A stretch of 64,000 nt of DNA, taken from contig NZ_JAFELM010000035.1 of NCBI RefSeq assembly GCF_016890225.1, positions 28,935-92,934 on the forward strand. Direction: 5' to 3'. Under the pieces are notes generated by a model that saw only the letters and a list, made by a program, of their open reading frames with translations, ran no database searches and was not told the DNA's origin. The translations under genes were made by a program, and so were the position numbers. Positions 60,456 through 64,000 of the stretch are shown piece after piece. The stretch comes from Bacillus suaedaesalsae. GTDB lineage: Bacteria > Bacillota > Bacilli > Bacillales > SA4. The stretch's first letter is position 1. Every line of letters starts with the position of its first letter.

Positions 60456-63170
60456 TTAGTTTTCTTTTAGTTTATCACGTAATACCATTTGTAGGATACC
60501 ACCATGACGGTAGTAGTCAACTTCTACTTCACTGTCAAAACGAACAAGAACTTCGAATTCTTTCTTGTTTCCAACTTCGTCAGTTGCCGTAACTTTAACA
60601 AGATCACGTGGTTTAACAGTTTCGTTAATGTGTACTTCGATTGTTTCCTTACCAGTTAATCCTAGAGATTCTGCGCCTTCTCCATCTTTGAATTGAAGTG
60701 GAAGAACACCCATTAACACTAGGTTACTACGGTGGATACGTTCAAAGCTTTGAGCGATTACAGTCTTAATTCCTAAAAGGTTTGTTCCTTTTGCTGCCCA
60801 GTCACGTGAAGATCCCATTCCATAGTCATGACCAGCTAAAACAACAAGACCCACACCATCTTGCTTGTAGTTCATACAAGCATCATAGATAGACATTACT
60901 TCACCAGTTGGCCAGTAAGTAGTATATCCACCTTCTGTACCTGGAGCGATTTGGTTTTTGATACGAATGTTTGCAAACGTACCTCTTGTCATTACACGGT
61001 CATTACCACGACGTGATCCGTATGAGTTAAAATCACGCGGTGAAACGCCATTTTCTTGTAGGTACTTTCCAGCAGGAGTATCTTTACCGATAGATCCTGC
61101 AGGTGAAATGTGGTCAGTTGTTACGGAATCACCAAACTTACCAACTACACGTAGTCCAGTAAGCGGTTCAACTTCACCTGGTTCTGGAGATAGGCCTTCA
61201 AAGAATGGAGGGTTTTGGATATATGTTGAATCCTCATCCCATTGATATAAAGCTTCATCAGTTGTTTCAATTTGGTTCCAACGCTCGTTATCATCAAATA
61301 CAGTTTCATATTCTTTACGGAATAGTTCAGGAGTAACTGTGCTCTTAACAAGCTCATTGATTTCAGCAGTTGATGGCCAAATATCAGCAAAACGTACATC
61401 ATTTCCATCTTTGTCAGTACCGATTACTTCGTTTTGTAGGTCAATATCAACTGTACCAGCTAGCGCATATGCCACTACAAGTGGTGGTGATGCAAGGTAG
61501 TTACCTTTTACTAGTGGGTGGATACGCCCTTCGAAATTACGGTTACCAGAAAGTACAGATGTTACAAGAAGATCGTTCTCAGCTACAGCTTTTTCAATTT
61601 CGTCAGCTAATGGACCAGAGTTACCGATACATGTTGTACATCCATAACCTACTGTGTTGAATCCAAGTTGCTCTAGGTAAGTTAATAATCCAGAATTCTC
61701 AAGGTATCCTGTAACAACCTTTGAACCAGGAGCTAATGAAGTTTTTACATATTTAGGAACTGTAAGTCCTTTTTCAACAGCCTTCTTTGCAACTAAACCA
61801 GCTGCAATAAGAACATATGGGTTAGATGTGTTCGTACAGCTTGTAATTGCAGCAATTGCTACGCTACCAGTTTTCATTGTTGTTTCTACGCCGTTGTTAA
61901 ACTTTACAGTGATTTCCTTGTTTACTTCTTCAGGCTTTAAACCAAATCCTTGGTTTCCAGCAGGAGCAGTTAGAGCTTTTGTGAAAGACTCCTTCATATT
62001 AGAAAGCGGAATTAAGTCTTGTGGACGCTTAGGACCAGACAGGTTCGCTTCAATTTCAGAAAGGTCAATTTCCACAATGTCAGTGAAGATTGGATCTTCG
62101 CTATCAGGAGTGAAGAATAAACCGTTTGCTTTTGAATATTCTTCAACTAAGCTGATAAGCTCTTCACTACGTCCAGTTAGACGCATGTATTCTAGAGCTT
62201 CACTATCAACTGGGAAGAATCCACAAGTAGCTCCGTATTCAGGTGCCATGTTTGCGATTGTTGCACGGTCAGCTAATGGAAGTACAGATACTCCTGGACC
62301 GAAGAATTCTACAAACTTGTTAACTACACCTTTTTGACGTAATACTTGAGTTACCTTTAATGCTAAGTCAGTAGCAGTAGTTCCGTTAGGAAGTTCGCCA
62401 ACTAATTTAACACCGATAACTTCCGGTACTGGGAAGTAAGAAGGTTGACCAAGCATACCTGCTTCTGCCTCAATACCACCTACACCCCAACCTAATACAC
62501 CGATACCGTTGATCATAGTCGTATGTGAGTCAGTTCCTACTAGTGAATCTGGGAAAGCTTCAAATTCACCGTTTTCGCCTTCATTAGCGATAACAACGTC
62601 TGCTAAGTATTCTAAGTTAACTTGGTGAACGATACCGGTTGCTGGTGGTACTGCACGGTAGTTATCAAATGCTTTTTTAGCCCAACTTAAGAATTTATAA
62701 CGCTCAGCGTTACGCTCAAATTCCAAATCCATATTGTAAGCAAGTGCATCAGCCGTACCTGCTCTGTCTACTTGTACAGAGTGGTCGATAACTAGATCAA
62801 CTGGCTTTTCAGGGTTAATCTTTTGTGGATCTCCACCTAAATCAGCCATTGCTTTTCTTAAAGATGCTAGGTCAACAACAGCTGGTACCCCAGTGAAGTC
62901 TTGAAGGATAACACGAGAAGGTTTAAATGGAACATCTACTTCCTTCAGTTCGTCAGTTCCCCACTTCACTAAATTCTCAACGTGTTCTTTTGTAATTACA
63001 CGTCCGTCATATTGACGAAGTACAGACTCAAGTAAAACTTTAATTGAGTATGGAAGACGTGAAACGTTTCCAAGACCTGCTTCTTCAAGGGCTTTTAAAT
63101 TATAATAGTTGTACTTCTTGCCATTCACCTCAAAGGATGAACGTGCTTTGAATACATCGTTAGTTGCCAC
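60456..63170 (-). CDS. citB: Aconitate hydratase (CitB/AcnA)
   Basis: 904 residues. The [4Fe-4S] ligands are in [11 protein letters not shown] and [14 protein letters not shown]; the C-terminal swivel domain has [19 protein letters not shown]. It converts citrate to isocitrate in the TCA cycle and, in Bacillus, the apo-form binds RNA. The start is GTG at 63170 ([13 protein letters not shown]) because GGGGGAG lies 7 bases upstream; the open frame runs 23 codons further. Regulated by a CcpC-type site (63307-63321). A 169-codon frame on the plus strand inside this gene is a shadow. Confidence 0.96.
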   Translation of the reverse strand: MATNDVFKARSSFEVNGKKYNYYNLKALEEAGLGNVSRLPYSIKVLLESVLRQYDGRVITKEHVENLVKWGTDELKEVDVPFKPSRVILQDFTGVPAVVDLASLRKAMADLGGDPQKINPEKPVDLVIDHSVQVDRAGTADALAYNMDLEFERNAERYKFLSWAKKAFDNYRAVPPATGIVHQVNLEYLADVVIANEGENGEFEAFPDSLVGTDSHTTMINGIGVLGWGVGGIEAEAGMLGQPSYFPVPEVIGVKLVGELPNGTTATDLALKVTQVLRQKGVVNKFVEFFGPGVSVLPLADRATIANMAPEYGATCGFFPVDSEALEYMRLTGRSEELISLVEEYSKANGLFFTPDSEDPIFTDIVEIDLSEIEANLSGPKRPQDLIPLSNMKESFTKALTAPAGNQGFGLKPEEVNKEITVKFNNGVETTMKTGSVAIAAITSCTNTSNPYVLIAAGLVAKKAVEKGLTVPKYVKTSLAPGSKVVTGYLENSGLLTYLEQLGFNTVGYGCTTCIGNSGPLADEIEKAVAENDLLVTSVLSGNRNFEGRIHPLVKGNYLASPPLVVAYALAGTVDIDLQNEVIGTDKDGNDVRFADIWPSTAEINELVKSTVTPELFRKEYETVFDDNERWNQIETTDEALYQWDEDSTYIQNPPFFEGLSPEPGEVEPLTGLRVVGKFGDSVTTDHISPAGSIGKDTPAGKYLQENGVSPRDFNSYGSRRGNDRVMTRGTFANIRIKNQIAPGTEGGYTTYWPTGEVMSIYDACMNYKQDGVGLVVLAGHDYGMGSSRDWAAKGTNLLGIKTVIAQSFERIHRSNLVLMGVLPLQFKDGEGAESLGLTGKETIEVHINETVKPRDLVKVTATDEVGNKKEFEVLVRFDSEVEVDYYRHGGILQMVLRDKLKEN

Positions 63171-63254
63171 GAGTACTCCCCCTTTTGTTCTTGATGACAG
63201 GATATCGATAACCAGCTTTCTACAACATTCGCCAGACATTGATCCTACGTTATA

Positions 63255-63283
63255 ATCTTAATACAAGTACATATATAAGTAAA
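63255..63283 (-). promoter_or_regulatory. Putative citB promoter
   Basis: -35 TTTACT (63283-63278), 17-base spacer, -10 TAAGAT (63260-63255); start near 63248, giving a leader of about 78 bases. The TTAT/ATAA half-site at 63275-63278 falls at about -27. Confidence 0.55.
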
Positions 63284-63306
63284 TAACAAGAAAGTTATTG
63301 TTTCTA

Positions 63307-63321
63307 ATAAGATTTACTTAT
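63307..63321 (-). promoter_or_regulatory. Candidate CcpC operator of citB
   Basis: ATAA-GATTTAC-TTAT, the exact ATAA-N7-TTAT dyad described for CcpC at B. subtilis citB. Its centre is 66 bases upstream of the inferred start, as in B. subtilis. Confidence 0.6.
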
Positions 63322-63333
63322 GAAAAGAAATCG

Positions 63334-63344
63334 GTGCCAGGCAC
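63334..63344. repeat. Short palindrome shared with the sspN-tlp terminator
   Basis: GTGCCAGGCAC followed by TTGTCGAA; same string as at 59183-59206, but here the outer stem is lost. Confidence 0.6.
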
Positions 63345-63414
63345 TTGTCGAATTTTCTTTCAAAACATATTTTCTTCATTCCTGACTCAATATATAAGTG
63401 GAGGTGAAGAAAAA

Positions 63415-63564
63415 ATGGCTAAGCGTAAAGCAAATCATGTCATACCTGGGGCAAATGCTGCGAAAGCACAAGGAATCGGCGCTGGTTATAATGAAGAATT
63501 TTCAAATGAACCACTAACGGCTGAACAACGTCAAAACAATAAAAAGCGAAAGAAAAACCAATAA
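63415..63564 (+). CDS. sspO: Small acid-soluble spore protein SspO
   Basis: 49 residues, [20 protein letters not shown] then [15 protein letters not shown]. This is the SspO (CotK) pattern, a forespore small acid-soluble protein. GGAGGTGA at 63401-63408 precedes the ATG; upstream in-frame codons are not used. Divergent from citB as in B. subtilis, though sspP is not seen after it. Confidence 0.9.
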   Translation: MAKRKANHVIPGANAAKAQGIGAGYNEEFSNEPLTAEQRQNNKKRKKNQ

Positions 63565-63573
63565 AAATAACAT

Positions 63574-63598
63574 TGAGGTTAGAGCATGCCTCTAACCT
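63574..63598 (+). terminator. Terminator of sspO
   Basis: 10-bp stem GAGGTTAGAG/CTCTAACCTC, loop CATGC; T-run weak. Confidence 0.75.
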
Positions 63599-63693
63599 CT
63601 GTTAATTATCTTATTTTTTTACTAAAACATGAATAATAGGAAGTTTATGTATCATACTATCATTAACAACATAAATTGTTTACTCTAATTCAT

Positions 63694-63765
63694 TCCACCA
63701 TAGCTCAGCGGTAGAGCATTCGGCTGTTAACCGAAGGGTCGTAGGTTCGAATCCTACTGGTGGAG
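63694..63765 (+). tRNA. tRNA-Asn (anticodon GUU)
   Basis: Complete cloverleaf: acceptor stem TCCACCA/TGGTGGA, D-arm GCTC...GAGC, anticodon loop CTGTTAA with GTT at 63726-63728, T-loop GTTCGAATC. The CCA end is not encoded. Confidence 0.95.
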
Positions 63766-63820
63766 CCTTTTCTATTTCCGAAAAACAATTATACAAACAT
63801 AAATATTCATCTAAACATAC

Positions 63821-63857
63821 AAAACAAGAGTAGCACATAGACGGCTACTCTTGTTTT
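63821..63857 (-). terminator. Terminator downstream of the 5S rRNA
   Basis: 14-bp stem AAAACAAGAGTAGC/GCTACTCTTGTTTT, adjacent to the 3' end of the 5S-like RNA; probable end of an rRNA operon entering from the right. Confidence 0.8.
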
Positions 63858-63860
63858 ATT

Positions 63861-63937
63861 GCTTGGCAACGCCCTACTCTCACAGGGACTTGCGTCCCAA
63901 CTACAATCGGCGCTCGAGCTTAACTTCCGTGTTCGGG
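63861..63937 (-). rRNA. 5S rRNA, 3' part recognisable, 5' half divergent
   Basis: On the minus strand CCGAACACGGAAGTTAAGCT then GCGCCGATTGTAGTTGGG, TGTGAGAGTAGGGCGTTGCC and AAGC follow Bacillus 5S rRNA closely. Upstream (beyond about 63937) the expected start (UUUGGUG...GCGAAGAGG...CCCGUUCCCAU) is not found; instead GACGAAGAGATTCGCCGCTC and a short stretch lead in. So it is either a strongly divergent, truncated or chimeric copy. The 3' hairpin GGGAC-GCAA-GTCCC is intact. Confidence 0.7.
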
Positions 63938-64000
63938 TTCGGACAAAAATGAGCGGCGAATCTCTTCGTCAGCTTCATTCGTTCAGATCCTCACGTACTG

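Noticed and set aside
61828..62337. 169-codon open frame on the plus strand within citB
   Set aside because: It is antisense to a well conserved aconitase; no ribosome site, and composition follows the opposite frame.
1..64000. CRISPR array or prophage
   Set aside because: No regularly spaced 24-40 bp identical repeats with unique spacers and no phage structural genes; the only phased repeat is the degenerate 20-bp array at 33218-33313.

Overview
The window is low-GC DNA from an endospore-forming member of the Bacillaceae. Evidence for this is the minor spore protein genes (sspN, sspO, tlp, a YjcZ-type miniprotein), AGGAGG-type ribosome binding sites, rho-independent terminators, and a gene order close to the Bacillus subtilis citB-yneN-sspN-tlp-yneP-yneQ-yneR-plsY(yneS)-yneT-parE-parC neighbourhood. 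Here that order is stretched over 33-63 kb by inserted genes. I cannot fix the genus or species from the sequence alone.

0-17 kb: an ATP-grasp ligase cut by the window edge, a PAS histidine kinase, a CobW-type GTPase, a pair of oligopeptide-type ABC permeases without other subunits, the RNA polymerase recycling helicase HelD, a secreted LVIVD-repeat protein, small proteins, a second PAS kinase, the methionine sulfoxide reductase fusion MsrAB, an AbrB-type membrane protein and a manganese catalase. 17-24 kb: small-molecule kinases, a reductase, and an accessory block of four NUDIX hydrolases, an acetyltransferase, a nucleotidyltransferase and a signal peptidase. Several of these are coupled by one-base TAATG overlaps.

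24-31.5 kb is an accessory island on the minus strand. It holds a broken alpha/beta hydrolase abutting a 5'-truncated IS110-type transposase, then small lipoproteins, membrane proteins, zinc-ribbon proteins, a GrpB protein and a frameshifted Nif3 homologue. A degenerate intergenic repeat with a conserved TTCCCC core recurs in the gaps, often beside related terminator hairpins.

31.7-46 kb: an RsgA-type ribosome assembly GTPase preceded by a leader with a 20-codon open frame and tandem terminator-like hairpins, then parC-parE, yneT, a DUF502 protein, a DEAD-box helicase, topB, a GH18-type glycosidase and plsY. 46-60 kb: a redoxin gene with an in-frame TGA at its first redox cysteine followed by a SECIS-like hairpin (possible selenoprotein), a reductase, hydrolases, a CapA protein, an ECF sigma/anti-sigma operon, yneR, yneQ, yneP, a double AAA+ ATPase, tlp, sspN, an FbpB-like miniprotein and yneN. 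60-64 kb: aconitase with a CcpC-type operator, sspO, tRNA-Asn and the 3' part of a divergent 5S rRNA on the minus strand.

The most interesting points are the possible selenocysteine redoxin (46859-47410), the possible ribosome-controlled attenuator upstream of the RsgA homologue (32902-33164), the repeat-rich island (26.7-31.2 kb), a 20-bp phased repeat (33218-33313) and a candidate small RNA beside helD (8433-8585).
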